Part shown: positions 23,901 to 39,400 of the stretch, in pieces | Layout of the letters: the number at the start of each line of letters is the position of its first letter | Numbering within the stretch: position 1 is the stretch's first letter | Assembly (NCBI GenBank): GCA_949152475.1 | Contig: OX424564.1 | Coordinates: forward strand, 35,214,165-35,278,164 | DNA length: 64,000 bases | DNA from: Terebella lapidaria | Lineage: Eukaryota; Annelida; Polychaeta; Terebellida; Terebellidae | Reading direction: 5' to 3' | Notes under the pieces: model-generated | The model's input: the letters and a program-made list of their open reading frames with translations, nothing else | What the model was told of the DNA's origin: nothing | Databases searched by the model: none | Translations under genes and position numbers: made by a program

Positions 23901-26900
23901 CCGAGTGGTAACACGTGACGACGTTGTCAGGACCGGAAAACTCTCTGTTGTTTTCAGGTGTACAAACGTGCGAGAGAATGGCGCCATCTGGCGATTTGAA
24001 GACGGGTTCAGGCCACGTGACAGCCTGGGGACCTCCTGGCAGGGTGATGTTCTCAGGACAATACTCCACGTCTATCGATTTTTCTGCAATACAATCATAT
24101 ACCCATTGTAGGCCTATCGGCATGTAGTCGTTTGTTGTTCTTTTCTATCCGTCATTGCTTGTAATTTTTGAGGGTTTTTTGTTGTGATATTCTTGTAACT
24201 TGTTAATGACACATTGGGCGTGTACGTTGAGGTTCTCTGGACCTAAAGCTCGATAATTGTTGAGCTGAGGAATACCTCATATTACAATTTTCACTGATTG
24301 TCTACACACCGAGGACGTGAACGTATTGTAAGCAGCTGTTTCTGTTGCCTGCGCCATCCATAGCTTGGTATTTCAGTGCGGTGTAGCCGAGAGGAAACAA
24401 GTTCTCAGCCGGGAAGTTCCTGATACTGAAGTTAACGAATCCAGAGTTGTCATGGAGCGAGGTGGGGTGCCAGTCATAATGTACCCGTGCCGCCTGATCT
24501 CCGAAATTGGAAGCCGTCACCGTCATGTTTTTCGGACACGTTATGCCCGGTTCCTCAATATCTGTAATTAAGTTAATTTCATTCATTAGTTTCAATAATA
24601 CACACAGTCCATAAACTTTGCTGTTTTACCGCCAAATATTTATAATTATAAATTATATAAATATTTATGCTTGATATTTATACGTAGTAAAATACATAGC
24701 TTGAAGCTTCTATACCAGGTAATGAAAGTGTCTCTTAGCTTCAAAAAGCAGGACAATTCAGCTTCTGGGGCTTTAGGTGGGCCCAAACTCCATGCCTGAT
24801 TATAGTTGTTAGACACCAGGTCATATTGCATGCCTCCTACTCAAGGCTAGCTATATGGTACTGCGACGGGCTTCAAGGCTAGATCATAACGTACCCGTGC
24901 ATACGGGGAGAGACTCCGGGAGCCAGAGCGGTCTATCGTCGTAGCCGCAGGTGCGGGCGACCGCACCGTCTAGTCTGAAGCCGGCCCCGCAGGTCAGATG
25001 ACACTGTGACCCGTGAGGGGTGGGATCAGTCGTGCAGGGCCCGGGGGTCGCCGACATGTGAGGGGCCGGGGTCAGCGGCGGACAGAATACCTCTGTAAAA
25101 CAGAATGCAATACAATTCACATTCAAAGTTCGTGCCTTAAGGACAAATGGACAATAGTAGTCTGAATTTGAATAGTATCTAGTTTTATTAAAATATGTCA
25201 ATAACCATATGTCAAGGACAAAAATTGTGATAACTTGGTGAATATTTTCCAACATATTTCGTGATATAATGGAGAGGCGGGCGAAGAAGACCTAGTTAAT
25301 TCGAAAGCCCACTATTATAATATATTAAATAATTTCTTCTGGATTTCTGTCTTGTTTGTTACACTAACATTGCTTGACCAACGTTCCGTCAATAATGTCC
25401 ATCATACACTGAGTCCACTTTGAAAACATAGATGGAATTATAACAGAAGAAAATAACTGGATTTCACCAATAATCACTGAATGTGGATTAGTACATGCAT
25501 GTATTCAGATTATATAGAACCATAGAGAAAAAAAACATTAATATGGAAATTCAATATAGTTATTATGTTTATTTTATTACCAATTAGGCCGCTAGCCCTT
25601 TATAGGCATGCCATGTTTGTCCAATGTCTCGTCAAGCTCAATTAAAACGAAATAACAGCTGTGAAAGTGTAAACCGATATAAACAAAGTAGGAGATTTTT
25701 TGCCTTTTGTAACGTGTACAAGATTGCTTGACGACAAACAAGGCAGCTTGATCCTGACACGATAATCTTATCAAGTCGTGAGATATCCCATAATCACGAT
25801 TCCATATCAGCCAGACACCAGTCAGATAACGGAGAGAGGGCAGCCACATAATTCAAAGCTACAGTGAAACAAACTCGGTGATCTTTTTGCACATGTAAAT
25901 GACATTTAAATTTCATTTGACGCTACAATGAGGGAGGGTGTTAGACCGAGACCAGTCCCGAGAATTTGACGATGAAGACAGACAAACTGATCCCGAGTTG
26001 TACAACCCCATTCTAAAATGGCTCTCTCCGACCTAGAATTCGGAGGCAAGCGATTGAGAACTGCTACTGGACTTGGAGTACAGAGTACAGTGAGTACGTT
26101 TGTCCTCACCCCTGTGTACTCGATCACCGCGTACTCAAGTCAAGTTCTCGAGACCCTAGTAAATGAGGTATACTATTGTGAGTCCCTGGATAAATGAGAG
26201 AGGTGATCATTTCCTATGATTCTGAACTTCAAAGGAGGGCGAGAAACATGGAGGGTGGTCCCGGTGGTGATACATATGTATACTCGTGCGGCAACATACC
26301 CCGACATCTGAAGTTAGGGGGAAGTGTCCAATGGCCGAATTGGTCACATGACACTGACGTCACGGTTGGCATGGCGACCCTGCCCGCGTGGCAAGTGATG
26401 TTGGCGCCGGCGGCGTAAGTTGTACCGTCTTGTAGGTAGGTGATATCTCCGCCTTCCAGGGGTCCGCCCATAACACTCTCCAGACTTTGACAATCCACAA
26501 CTGTCCGACAGAAAACAATTAGCCTTATCAAGACACGGCTAACTGTGAAATATTTATTGATATTTTTATCAAACGATAACTCTCTTAATGTTCTCAGCCA
26601 GATTTTTGCTAACGATATATTTCAATTGGTATGACGCAATGTAGATGATCCAATATGGACACATTTGGGGAATTGAAGTTGAAAACATATGTGACCGTTA
26701 TGATTTGGAACATACTGGGGAATAATGTATTTGCACATTATGATCTCGTCATAATACAAGACATTCATTATTCAGGATTAAATTAATACTTCCATTTGTG
26801 AGACCAGATAGTTTTCTAAATTGTCTTTATAATATTAGTGACTTATATATTACATGGGAATATAAAAGAAACACTTAAGTGCTTGGTTTGTAATCTATTC

Positions 26901-29900
26901 CAAATTCAAATAATATCCGTACATTCACTTCGTGGCACGTCACGTGATCAACTTTTGCGGGAGGTTTGTCAGCCATATTTGCTCACGGAGAGAACACGCC
27001 TAAATTTGTCTCCAAAGCTCTTTACGAGTATCCTCGAGTCAGTTGTCCGAACGTAAGAAATATATCCCAAATAGGGTAACGGTATCATGTTTTATTATAT
27101 GTCGTGTAACCTAGTTCATGGTTTTATGAATTGCTCAAGCTACAATTAATTGAAATTACGTCTTCACAATTAACACGTGGTCGAATCTGAAGTTGAGTGT
27201 GAACAGGCTTAAATGCCAATACAGAGTTATGTTACTGTTTGCCTAGCATATAGCAGCGGTATATAATGAGTTGTTGTTATTCCAGGTGTATTAGAGAACT
27301 TCCGTAACCTGTAGGCCCGTCAGGACTTGGTCCGGGATAAGGGTATGTTCACAATCTAATGGTGACGTCAGTATTAGACTGATAGTGTCTATTGTGCTTG
27401 CATTCATTGCTCAGGGTAATCACCGATCAATGGTTCATACAATTACTAGGAAAGTTGACATATTAGTGTATCGAATGATAGTGTGTTCCGGGATGAATTA
27501 TGGACCTTTGACAATACATCTAGTAAATTGGTATTACCTTATTTTGAGACTAAGAATAGGAATTATATTTGAGTGTTAATATGCTAGAGACCATGGGCAA
27601 TGATCAGTATGTGTACATGTGCAAGATATGACTGTTGTTTTTTATTTGTGTCTGTAGGTCTGTGAGTGTGCATACAAGTGCAATGTAATAAATGAACAAG
27701 AACACACTGTCTTCATTTTTCCCGAACCTCGGGTCACACATGGCGCTGCGAGCAGTCACCCTTGTCGCCGGTACGCTTACGGGCTTGCTAATGTCCAAGA
27801 TTGGAGCGTAGACATCGGGACACGTCGTCGCCTGCCGTTCAACCAGACCACAGAATTGGCTCGCGCGTGGACAACTGCAGATCAGGGACGTCTTCTATAT
27901 TCGACCGATCCGAATTGCTCTGACTCGAATTTTCTATTGGACAAGCTGACTACTTCGCGTCCAACAGACTTTTGGCTGTTATATCGAATATTGGATTGTA
28001 TAGCATATTGAAATAATCCAGTTAAATTGTCATTGATGTCAGTAATTTAGTTTCTAATTTTATATCAACTACCTCTTGGAGTTGATTAAATTTGTAAAGG
28101 AAAGATTACATTCCTTCACTGGCTCACTGTAGATTGTTTGCGCTTGAAAATACTCTGTGCTACCTTTGTTGCATCATTTTGCAGCAAATTCTGATTCTCA
28201 TTCTTTGTGTTATTTGTTTAAATACAGCTTGCATATAGATGTTTTGAAACTCTTGGTAACTTGTTGACTATATCTAAACTGATCATATGTTGGATATTCT
28301 AAGAATTTGTTGTTACCAGTGGTGTCTCACAACTGCATGGTGTATTGTATATTTCAAATGATTTCATGATATTTGTCATGAGTTGAGTGTTGTATACTCA
28401 GAGATTAAATTTGTGACATTCTACTCCAGGTCAATGACATGGTCTGATAAAAAATAGTTGGAATATTATCAGGTGTCACCATTTTGTACTCCCAACTTGT
28501 GTTGGTGGTGAATTACCTGTTTGTTTGTTCATAAATTTCAGTTACTGTGAATGTCAACAATTACAGTAAATTTTTTTTTTTCGAATTTTCTATTGGACAA
28601 GCTGACTACTTCGCGTCCAACAGACTTTTGGCTGTTATATCGAATATTGGATTGTATAGCATATTGAAATAATCCAGTTAAATTGTCATTGATGTCAGTA
28701 ATTTAGTTTCTAATTTTATATCAACTACCTCTTGGAGTTGATTAAATTTGTAAAGGAAAGATTACATTCCTTCACTGGCTCACTGTAGATTGTTTGCGCT
28801 TGAAAATACTCTGTGCTACCTTTGTTGCATCATTTTGCAGCAAATTCTGATTCTCATTCTTTGTGTTATTTGTTTAAATACAGCTTGCATATAGATGTTT
28901 TGAAACTCTTGGTAACTTGTTGACTATATCTAAACTGATCATATGTTGGATATTCTAAGAATTTGTTGTTACCAGTGGTGTCTCACAACTGCATGGTGTA
29001 TTGTATATTTCAAATGATTTCATGATATTTGTCATGAGTTGAGTGTTGTATACTCAGAGATTAAATTTGTGACATTCTACTCCAGGTCAATGACATGGTC
29101 TGATAAAAAATAGTTGGAATATTATCAGGTGTCACCATTTTGTACTCCCAACTTGTGTTGGTGGTGAATTACCTGTTTGTTTGTTCATAAATTTCAGTTA
29201 CTGTGAATGTCAACAATTACAGTAAATTTTTTTTACACCAAGGTAGAACAGATATCACCACATTGTACTCCTAACTTGTGTTAGGGGTGATATTCTGCTG
29301 TTGTGAAATATTAGGGTTTACAACCGTCCTGAAATAGGTAGTTGGTTCTATATGGTCTGAGGTCATTACTCCATATAGAGGTTGTACAGAGGTCACTACA
29401 TTGTACTCCCAACATGTGTTGGAAGTGACTGTCTGTGTTTATTATACATTGGTGATATTTTGTGTAGGTTTCAAGAGTTGAATATATATGTGTATATTTT
29501 ATATTTCGGGGATAGTTTAGATAGATTTGGTTAGGGTCAGTATAGGAATAGGTTAGCCAGGGGTGTTAGATTAAATCTGTAGATCATGGGTTAACATTTG
29601 ATTTGGGTTTCAAGCTTTATTCGAGTCCTCTAGATTGATAAATTTGGAAGTTTGGAAATATAGATTATTTTTGTTTTGGGGTTTTATGTTTAAATGTGAA
29701 TTACTTCAGAATTAATATCGGGTTAGAGTAGTTTGGGCAATTTATGATAATTAGTTCTTCAAATAACACTTTATTCAGGTTTGGGATGTATTGATTTTCT
29801 GACAACTGACCAGAACTTAATGTTAAATTCTTTAGTTTAATTGGCTACAAACTAAACATGGTTGGTCATTGAAATTATTACATACATTACAGGTAGTTGT

Positions 29901-32900
29901 GATATACACTGTTTACATCTTTAACGTTGCACAATACATGTCATGACAACATTATACTTTTGATTGACTATTCGGTAGTTTGCGCAGAGTGTTTGAAACT
30001 CGCATTACAATTTTGTGGTGGGTCACAGGAAATTGTCTTCGATTGCGATATCTGTGTCACCTTACTACGGTTGATCTGGCTGGTACATTGCTAGAGTTAG
30101 TTCACAATTCTTCCTGGTACAATTGTTTGATAGCATAGCTATTACTTGGGACAGAATTTGATGGCAACATAGCTATTACTGTTGATAGAGTTTGTTTCAA
30201 TCTTAGCTGTTTCTGGTTATAGAGTTTGCTTTAGGACATCTGTTTTCAGTACTGTATCATTGGGACTTAGCTGGTATTGATTGTGCTAGATTTGGTAGGT
30301 AGATACGTGATTCTGCACTGAAGGTGAATTATCAATTTTGATCACTGTCGTGTGGTGAGTAATTTTGGAAGTCATATTGCGTGTCAATTGATGAGCAATT
30401 TTGGAATTCAAACTGGGCGTCATTTTCACGATTTTTAAACATTATGTCGACGAAGGAGGAATTGGAGGTTATTGTAAAGGAGTTGCAAGACAAATTGAAG
30501 GTGGCGGAAGCTAAAATGGTTGCACCAAGTGAATCCGCAGGTCGCCCAACATATTTTGCCAAGGAAAATAAAATCCGAAAGTTTAATGAGGATGATGATA
30601 TCGATGACTGGATTAGGACAGTTCAACTTTACGTTAGTAGGAAAGTTTTTACAACGGAGGAGGAAAGAGTGGATTTTGTTCTTGATCATCTCGATAAGTT
30701 GCCTCGAATACAAGTTCGTTTTCGAATCAATCCTGTGAAAGCATCTGTTGCTGACATTTTTGAGATTTTGCGAGAAACTTATGGAGTTCAAGAATCCTTC
30801 TTGGAAGTTCAGCAGGATTTCTTTGCACGGATTCAGAAACCCGATGAAAGTTTGAATGATTATGCACAGGTGTTGATGAGAAAGCTTGTTAACATGGAAA
30901 AACTCAACTCGTCTGTTGTTGATGAGGCTGATAAAATTCTTAAGCAACGTTTCGCGGAGGGAGTAATTGATCCTGGACTTAAGCACGAGTTGAAAAGACT
31001 TGTCCGAGAGCAACCGGGATTAACGTTCCATAAATTTAAAGAGTTAGCACATAGTTGGATGGAGGATGAGCAAGCAAAGACAGATAAGTGTACAGTGGAA
31101 AGCGTTGGCTTGGAAACTATACTGAATCAAATGAAGCAGCAAGAGGAGCGCATAACAGAACTCAATGCTGCAGTTCAAGAACAAGGTAGTTATCGCTCAC
31201 AGTATAGGGGACATAGTCGAGGTAGATCTCGTGGTAGAGGTCGTTCATGGTATCGAAGTAGAGGTAGAGATTATTCTCGTCAAAGCCAAGATCATCGCCC
31301 GAACTCAAATGAATTATCGCCGGAGTCTGGAACCCGAACTTCAGAGGATATTGTTTGTTATTATTGTCAGAAGCCAAATCACATTCAGAGAGATTGTTGG
31401 AAGAAATGGAGGGATCAGCGTTGCTCTAGGCAACAGGGAGGACAATCATCAGAGCAGTCAAACTCCAGCCACTCAGTGCACGGGAGCCAGAACTGAGTGG
31501 GTCACAGGGCTCCGCAACCACAAGGAGGAAACAGTCTGTCAATATTCATAAAATTACTGGGAAATGCCCTGAATGTGTTGTACAAATAGGCGGAGTATCT
31601 GTCAATTGTCTCATTGATAGTGGATCTCAAGTAACCACAATCACGGAAACTTGCTACAAGGAGCACTTCAGTGATATTAAGAATCTTCAGGAGTGCAAGT
31701 CTTGGATAAAATTAACCGGTGCCAATGGTTTGGACATTCCAGTCTTAGGCATGATGATATGTGATATCTTGGTTCATGACAAAGCTGTCAAGGACATATA
31801 TGTCTTGGTTGTCAAGGATTCTTCCAATTCTGATTTTCATCAGAAAAAATGTTCAACGCCAGGAGTCATTGGGTGTAATGTCTTAGGTCCTATGCATTCA
31901 CAAACAGCTATACAAGGTTCACTGGAAGTAGACACCAGTACATCTGCTATTGCAATTGGACTTCAAAACTATGAAACTCGTCTTGCTACTGTGGGAAGGA
32001 TTGAGTCTAGTTTTGGACACCGAGATGTCCTTGGATTTGTTAAAACATGTGGGTCGCCAATTGTTGTTCCATCAGATACAACCTTGACCTTGCAAGGAAC
32101 CGTGTGTCATGAACTTGAAGGACAAAATGTTATAGTTGAACAGTTAGAAACAGTGACAAGACCAGGATTTGTGATTGAACCGACATATAGCACAGTACGT
32201 AATGGGAAAGTTCATTTCGTAGTCCATAACTTGAGTTGCAAGGATATTATTTTCCACAAACCAACTCGTATTGGGAAAATCGGTTATGGGGAACTACCAA
32301 TCAAGGATATTAAGCTGGATTTGCATACTAATGAACAGGGTTTTCATGAAGCTGTTGTCGGAATCGAAGAATCTGGTATCAATACATCAGAGGAGTCTTG
32401 GAGTAGTTTACCGTTTAAGGTTGATTTAGGGTCAGCATCTTTGACAGATCAAGAGAATTTGATCATTTTGCAGCTGTTTCAGAAATTTTCACATGTATTC
32501 AGTCAAAATGACACAGACTTAGGGTTCACTCAAACAGTGGAACATAGGATCAGGACTGTGGATGAAGTCCCAATTAAGCAACCTGATAGGCGCATTCCAC
32601 CAAATCTAATTCCTGAAGTAAAGGGAATTCTGCAAAACTGGCTGGATATTGGAATAATCAGAGAGAGCGAAAGCCCTTATGCTTCTCAGGTTGTTTTGGT
32701 TAGAAAGAAAACAGGCGATATCCGAATATGTGTGGATTATCGGATGTTGAACAGTCGGACAATAAAGGATGCCTTTCCATTGCCTAGGATAGAGGAAAGC
32801 ATAGAATCACTCCGTGGGGCGAAGTTCTTTTGCTCACTTGATTTAGCTCAAGGCTATCTCCAAGTCAAGCTTCATGATGAGGACAAACATAAAACGGCTT

Positions 32901-35900
32901 TCAGAGCACTCGGGTCTTTGTACGAATTCAATCGTCTTCCTTTCGGTCTTTCGAACAGTCCAGCTACGTTTTCTCGTTTGATGTCAAAGTGTTTTGGAAC
33001 TCACACGGAAGGAATTGTCATATATTTGGATGACATTCTGGTATATAGTTCAACAATTCCGGAGATGATTCAGCGATTGGAAACTGTTTTCAGGATTCTA
33101 CAGTGTCATAACCTGAAGTTAAAGCCAAGTAAATGCCACTTTTTCAAGGAAAAGGTTTCTTTTCTTGGACATACTGTGTCGGCTAATGGCATTGAAACAG
33201 GAACAGATAAAATTCGGGCAGTGTCAGAATTTCAGAAGCCTGTCACGGAAAAGCAGCTTCGTCAATTTTTGGGCTTGTGTAGTTATTTCCGGAGATTCAT
33301 TCACAGGTTTGCTCAGATAGCAGGACCACTCTATGGACTGTTGTGTGGCAAGGACAAGAAACGGAAAACGAATCAGGAACTCCATGGTTGGAACAGTGAT
33401 TGTGACAAAGCTTTCATAACTTTGAAGGAAAAGCTAGTTAATGCACCAGTATTGGGGTTTCCTGACTTCTGTACCTTTCTGTTTAGAAATTGATGCAAGT
33501 ATGGATGGATTCGGAGCTATTTTGACTCAACAGCAAGATAATAAACGGAAGGTTATTGCTTATGCTAGTCGCCGTTTGCGCAATCATGAGAAGACAATGA
33601 AAGGATATAGTTCGATGAAGCTTGAATTTCTGGGGCTCCATTGGGCAGTGACCAACAAATTCAAGGATTATCTTTATGGGAGTGAATTCATCATTAAGAC
33701 GGATAATCATCCATTGACAAAGATTTTGACGGCAAAGAAAACCGCTGCGGATATGAGCAAGATCGCTGATTTGTCAGATTATAACTTTGTTATCGAGACT
33801 TTGTTATCGAGTTACCGAAATCAAAAAATCGAAAACATCTCCATATCACCCTCAGGGTAACTCTCAGTGCGAGAGGTTTAATCGCTCGATGCATGATCTT
33901 CTTAGATGTTTACAGACTGAAAAGAAAAAGCGATGGCCTGAGTATCTCCAAGAATTAGTTTTCATGTACAACTGTACGCCTCATGCTACAACCGGCTACA
34001 GTCCGTATTTCTTATTCTTTGGAAGGGAACCAAGGCTTAGGATTGATAATATTTTGAACATCAGTGATGAACAGAGTGACACAAGCTGGATGCAAAAACA
34101 TCGGAATAGGATGAAAGTAGCTTATGAACGGGCGAATCTTAGAATGCAGATGAAAGCACAAAAACGGAAATCAAGACATGATCGGAAAGCTAAGGCTAAG
34201 GAGTTGATTCCTGGAACTAAAGTACTCCTTCGAAACAGACCTAAAGGACGGAGTAAAATACAGGACTATTGGGATACAGTTCCACATGTGGTTGTTAGTA
34301 AGATTTCTCCGACCAGTAATGCATATATGGTGAAGAAATGTCATGGAGACGATTCGACAAAAGCTGTTAACAGAGTCGATTTACTTGAATATGTCTTAAG
34401 CGATCAGGAAGATCAACACAGTGACCCAGCAGTGTTGAATAGGACGTTAAGTGAATCATCAGATGATGATATAGTTGGAATAGAAACAGAACCCGTACAT
34501 GTTCCACCAATCTTGCCAGAGCCGGAGCAAGAACAGTTACAGGCCACGGGGCACAGTGAGAAACAGGATAAACGTGAACCAAAAGTTGGACAACGCAGGT
34601 CAAAGCGTTCCACAGCAGGGAAGCATTCTAATCCACAGAGACTACCTAAGTCTGCTATGAGTCAAAGTCAGTCGATATCTCGTCATTTAAAACACAGGAA
34701 ATCATACTCGGATTATTCGGATGCAATTTTGGAGCTTGGACGTATGTTGCAGCACAGTTATGAGTGTGTTCCACACACAGAATCATCGGATTCAGAATAA
34801 TTGGATTTTATATATATGTATATTTGTAGATATGGCTACCAGATGTGACCAGGTAGTGAACAGATACACTATGTGACCAGGTACAGATACCAGATGTGAA
34901 TAGTGTTTGTTATTTGAAGTGTGGAAGGAATATTTTAGTGTGTATGTACTGATACTATGGGATAAGTGTATATGGGGTTGTGAATGAAAGGGGCGTGAGT
35001 TGCTCATGTGGACATGAGAATCCCGCTACCACCAGATGTGACCGTTATGATTTGGAACATACTGGGGAATAATGTATTTGCACATTATGATCTCGTCATA
35101 ATACAAGACATTCATTATTCAGGATTAAATTAATACTTCCATTTGTGAGACCAGATAGTTTTCTAAATTGTCTTTATAATATTAGTGACTTATATATTAC
35201 ATGGGAATATAAAAGAAACACTTAAGTGCTTGGTTTGTAATCTATTCCAAATTCAAATAATATCCGTACATTCACTTCGTGGCACGTCACGTGATCAACT
35301 TTTGCGGGAGGTTTGTCAGCCATATTTGCTCACGGAGAGAACACGCCTAAATTTGTCTCCAAAGCTCTTTACGAGTATCCTCGAGTCAGTTGTCCGAACG
35401 TAAGAAATATATCCCAAATAGGGTAACGGTATCATGTTTTATTATATGTCGTGTAACCTAGTTCATGGTTTTATGAATTGCTCAAGCTACAATTAATTGA
35501 AATTACGTCTTCACAATTAACACGTGGTCGAATCTGAAGTTGAGTGTGAACAGGCTTAAATGCCAATACAGAGTTATGTTACTGTTTGCCTAGCATATAG
35601 CAGCGATATATAATGAGTTGTTGTTATTCCAGGTGTATTAGAGAACTTCCGTAACCTGTAGGCCCGTCAGGACTTGGTCCGGGATAAGGGTATGTTCACA
35701 ATCTAATGGTGACGTCAGTATTAGACTGATAGTGTCTATTGTGCTTGCATTCATTGCTCAGGGTAATCACCGATCAATGGTTCATACAATTACTAGGAAA
35801 GTTGACATATTAGTGTATCGAATGATAGTGTGTTCCGGGATGAATTATGGACCTTTGACAATACATCTAGTAAATTGGTATTACCTTATTTTGAGACTAA

Positions 35901-36383
35901 GAATAGGAATTATATTTGAGTGTTAATACTGTAAAAACACTTTTTTTCGCGGGTATTAAATTTCACGGTTTTTACCCCCAGGCAATTTCGCGGGGATTTA
36001 ATTTCGCGGTTCAGTGATTGCCAGTAATCGCGTAAAGAATTTGCAGTTGATGGACATCACAGTATATCAATGCAATTGGTGTGAGAAATGGAAAGTCACA
36101 GGAAATCAAATCAGATTTTATTTGAAATTTTAAACACAAACGTCAAACAAGTCATGCTTAGTCTGCAAAAGCTCGAACTTGGTGCAGATGTCATCGGCAC
36201 CAAGTTCAAGCACGTGCCATGCAGACGCTAGCGACCGGTATCTGGGCACTGTAACTAACGTTATTCTGCGCGTTATGATTAGCAACAGCGTATTGTGCTA
36301 TGGACAGCCACAAACCTCAAAATTAATTTTCGCGGGAGACTTATTAAGGCATTTCGGCAGAAATGCCTTTATGGTTTTAGCAG

Positions 36384-36422
<39 letters not shown>

Positions 36423-39400
36423 CTTTTTTTTCTTCTTCCGCCACTTTTGGTTTCCGGACGATAACTTTAGATTGCCTTGACGGATCCTTGTCAAATTTTC
36501 ACCGCAAGTCAGAAATGATATGAGGAAGAACCCTATTCTTTTTGAGCCGGATCGGAGGTCCGTGAGGTCCGTGAGGATGAAATCAAGGCTAATTTTAAGA
36601 CTTGGTTTCCGGACGATAACTGGAAAAATATTTATGCAATAGTTGCAGAACTCTGCATGGAGGTTCATATGCCACCAGGGAAGAACCCTATTGATTTTGG
36701 GATCGATCCGTCAAACGACCTTTGACCTAGAGGTCGAAATAATTTTTTGCTGATTCATCCTTGAGGCTTCCTGCATATCTCGGAAACCGTGCGTCGTAGA
36801 GCGAAACGGACGTTATTTTCGGACTCGTCGCCCTAGACATACATCTCTAGGGTGTACTTTTTTTTTTGATCCGGCTCCGAGGTCCGTGAGGTCCGTGAGG
36901 ATGAAATCGAGGAACTTGGTTTCCGGACGATAACTCAAAAAATATTCAGGCAATAGTTGCAGAATTTTGCACGGAGGTTTATATATCACCAGGGAAGAAC
37001 CCTATTGATTTTGGGATCGATACCTCAAACGACCTTTGACCTAGAGGTCGAAATAATTTTTTGCTGAGTCATCCTTGATTCATCCTGCATATCTCGGAAA
37101 CGGTGCGTCGTAGAGCGAAACGGACGTTATTTTCGGACTCGTCGCCCTAGACAAACATGTCTAAGGGGTATTATGGATGAACTTTGACCTTGACCCGAAT
37201 TTTTTTTGCCGAGTCGGCATTTTTCGTTTTCGTCAATATCTCGGAAACGGTGCGTCGTAGAGCGAAACGGACGTTATTTTCGGACTCGTCGCACTAGACA
37301 AACATGTCTAAGGGGTATTATGGATGAACTTTGACCTTGACCCGGAATTTTTTTGCCGAGTCGGCATTTTTCGTTTTCGTCGATATCTCGGAAACGGTGC
37401 GTCATAGAGCGAAACGGACGTTATTTTCGGACTCGTCGCACTAGACAAAAATGTCTAAGGGGTATTATGGATGAACTTTGACCTTGACCCGAAATTTTTT
37501 TGCCGAGTCGGCATTTTTCGTTTTCGTCGATATCTCGGAAACGGTGCGTCGTAGAGCGAAACGGACGTTATTTTCGGACTCGTCGCACTAGACAAACATG
37601 TCTACGGGGAATTATTGATGAACTTTGACCTTGACAAGAAATTTTTTTGCCGAGTCGGCATTTTTCGTTTTCGTCGATATCTCGGAAACGGTGCGTCGTA
37701 GAGCGAAACGGACGTTATTTTCGGACTCGTCGCACTAGACAAACATGTCTACGGGGAATTATGGATGAACTTTGACCTTGACCATTGATGAACTTTGACC
37801 TTGACCCGAAATTTTTTTGCCGAGTCGGCATTTTTCGTTTTCGTCGATATCTCGGAAACGGTGCGTCGTAGAGCGAAACGGACGTTATTTTCGGACTCGT
37901 CGCACTAGACAAACATGTCTACGGGGAATTATGGATGAACTTTGACCTTGACCCGTAATTTTTTTGCAGAGTCGGCATTTTTCTTTTTCGTCGATATCTC
38001 GGAAACGGTGCGTCGTAGAGCGAAACGGACGTTATTTTCGGACTCGTCGCACTAGACAAACATGTCTAAGGGGTATTATTGATGAACTTTGACCTTGACC
38101 CGAAATTTTTTTGCTGAGTCGGCATTTTTCGTTTTCGTCGTTATCTCGGAAACGGTGCGTCGTAGAGCGAAACGGACGTTATTTTCGGACTCGTCGCACT
38201 AGACAAACATGTCTAAGGGGTATTATGGATGAACTTTGACCTTGACCCGAAATTTTTTGGCCGAGTCGGCATTTTTCTTTTTCGTCGATATCTCGGAAAC
38301 GGTGCGTCGTAGAGCGAAACGGACGTTATTTTCGGACTCATCGCACTAGACAAACATGTCTAAGGGGTATTATTGATGAACTTTGACCTTGACCCGAAAT
38401 TTTTTTGCCGAGTCGGCATTTTTCGTTTTCGTCGTTATCTCGGAAACGGTGCGTCGTAGAGCGAAACGGACGTTATTTTCGGACTCGTCGCACTAGACAA
38501 ACATGTCTAAGGGGTATTATGGATGAACTTTGACCTTGACCCGAAATTTTTTTGCCGAGTCGGCATTTTTCTTTTTCGTCGATATCTCGGAAACGGTGCG
38601 TCGTAGAGCGAAACGGACGTTATTTTCGGACTCATCGCACTAGACAAACATGTCTAAGGGGTATTATTGATGAACTTTGACCTTGACCCGAAATTTTTTT
38701 GCCGAGTCGGCATTTTTCGTTTTCGTCGTTATCTCGGAAACGGTGCGTCGTAGAGCGAAACGGACGTTATTTTCGGACTCGTCGCACTAGACAAACATGT
38801 CTAAGGGGTATTATGGATGAACTTTGACCTTGACCCGAAATTTTTTTGCCGAGTCGGCATTTTTCGTTTTCGTCGATATCTCGGAAACGGTGCGTCGTAG
38901 AGCGAAACGGACGTTATTTTCGGACTCGTCGCACTAGACAAACATGTCTAAGGGGAATTATTGATGAACTTTGACCTTGACCCGAAATTTTTTTGCCGAG
39001 TCGGCATTTTTCGTTTTCGTCGATATCTCGGAAACGGTGCGTCGTAGAGCGAAACGGACGTTATTTTCGGACTCGTCGCACTAGACAAACATGTCTTAGG
39101 GGTATTATGGATTAACTTTGACCTTGACCCGAAATTTTTTTGCCGAGTCGGCATTTTTCTTTTTCGTCGATATCTCGGAAATGGTGCGTCGTAGAGCGAA
39201 ACGGACGTTATTTTCGGACTCGTCGCACTAGACAAACATGTCTAAGGGGTATTATGGATGAACTTTGACCTTGACCCGAAATTTTTTTGCCGAGTCGGCA
39301 TTTTTCGTTTTCGTCGATATCTCGGAAACGGTGCGTCGTAGAGCGAAACGGACGTTATTTTCGGACTCGTCGCACTAGACAAACATGTCTTAAGGGTATT

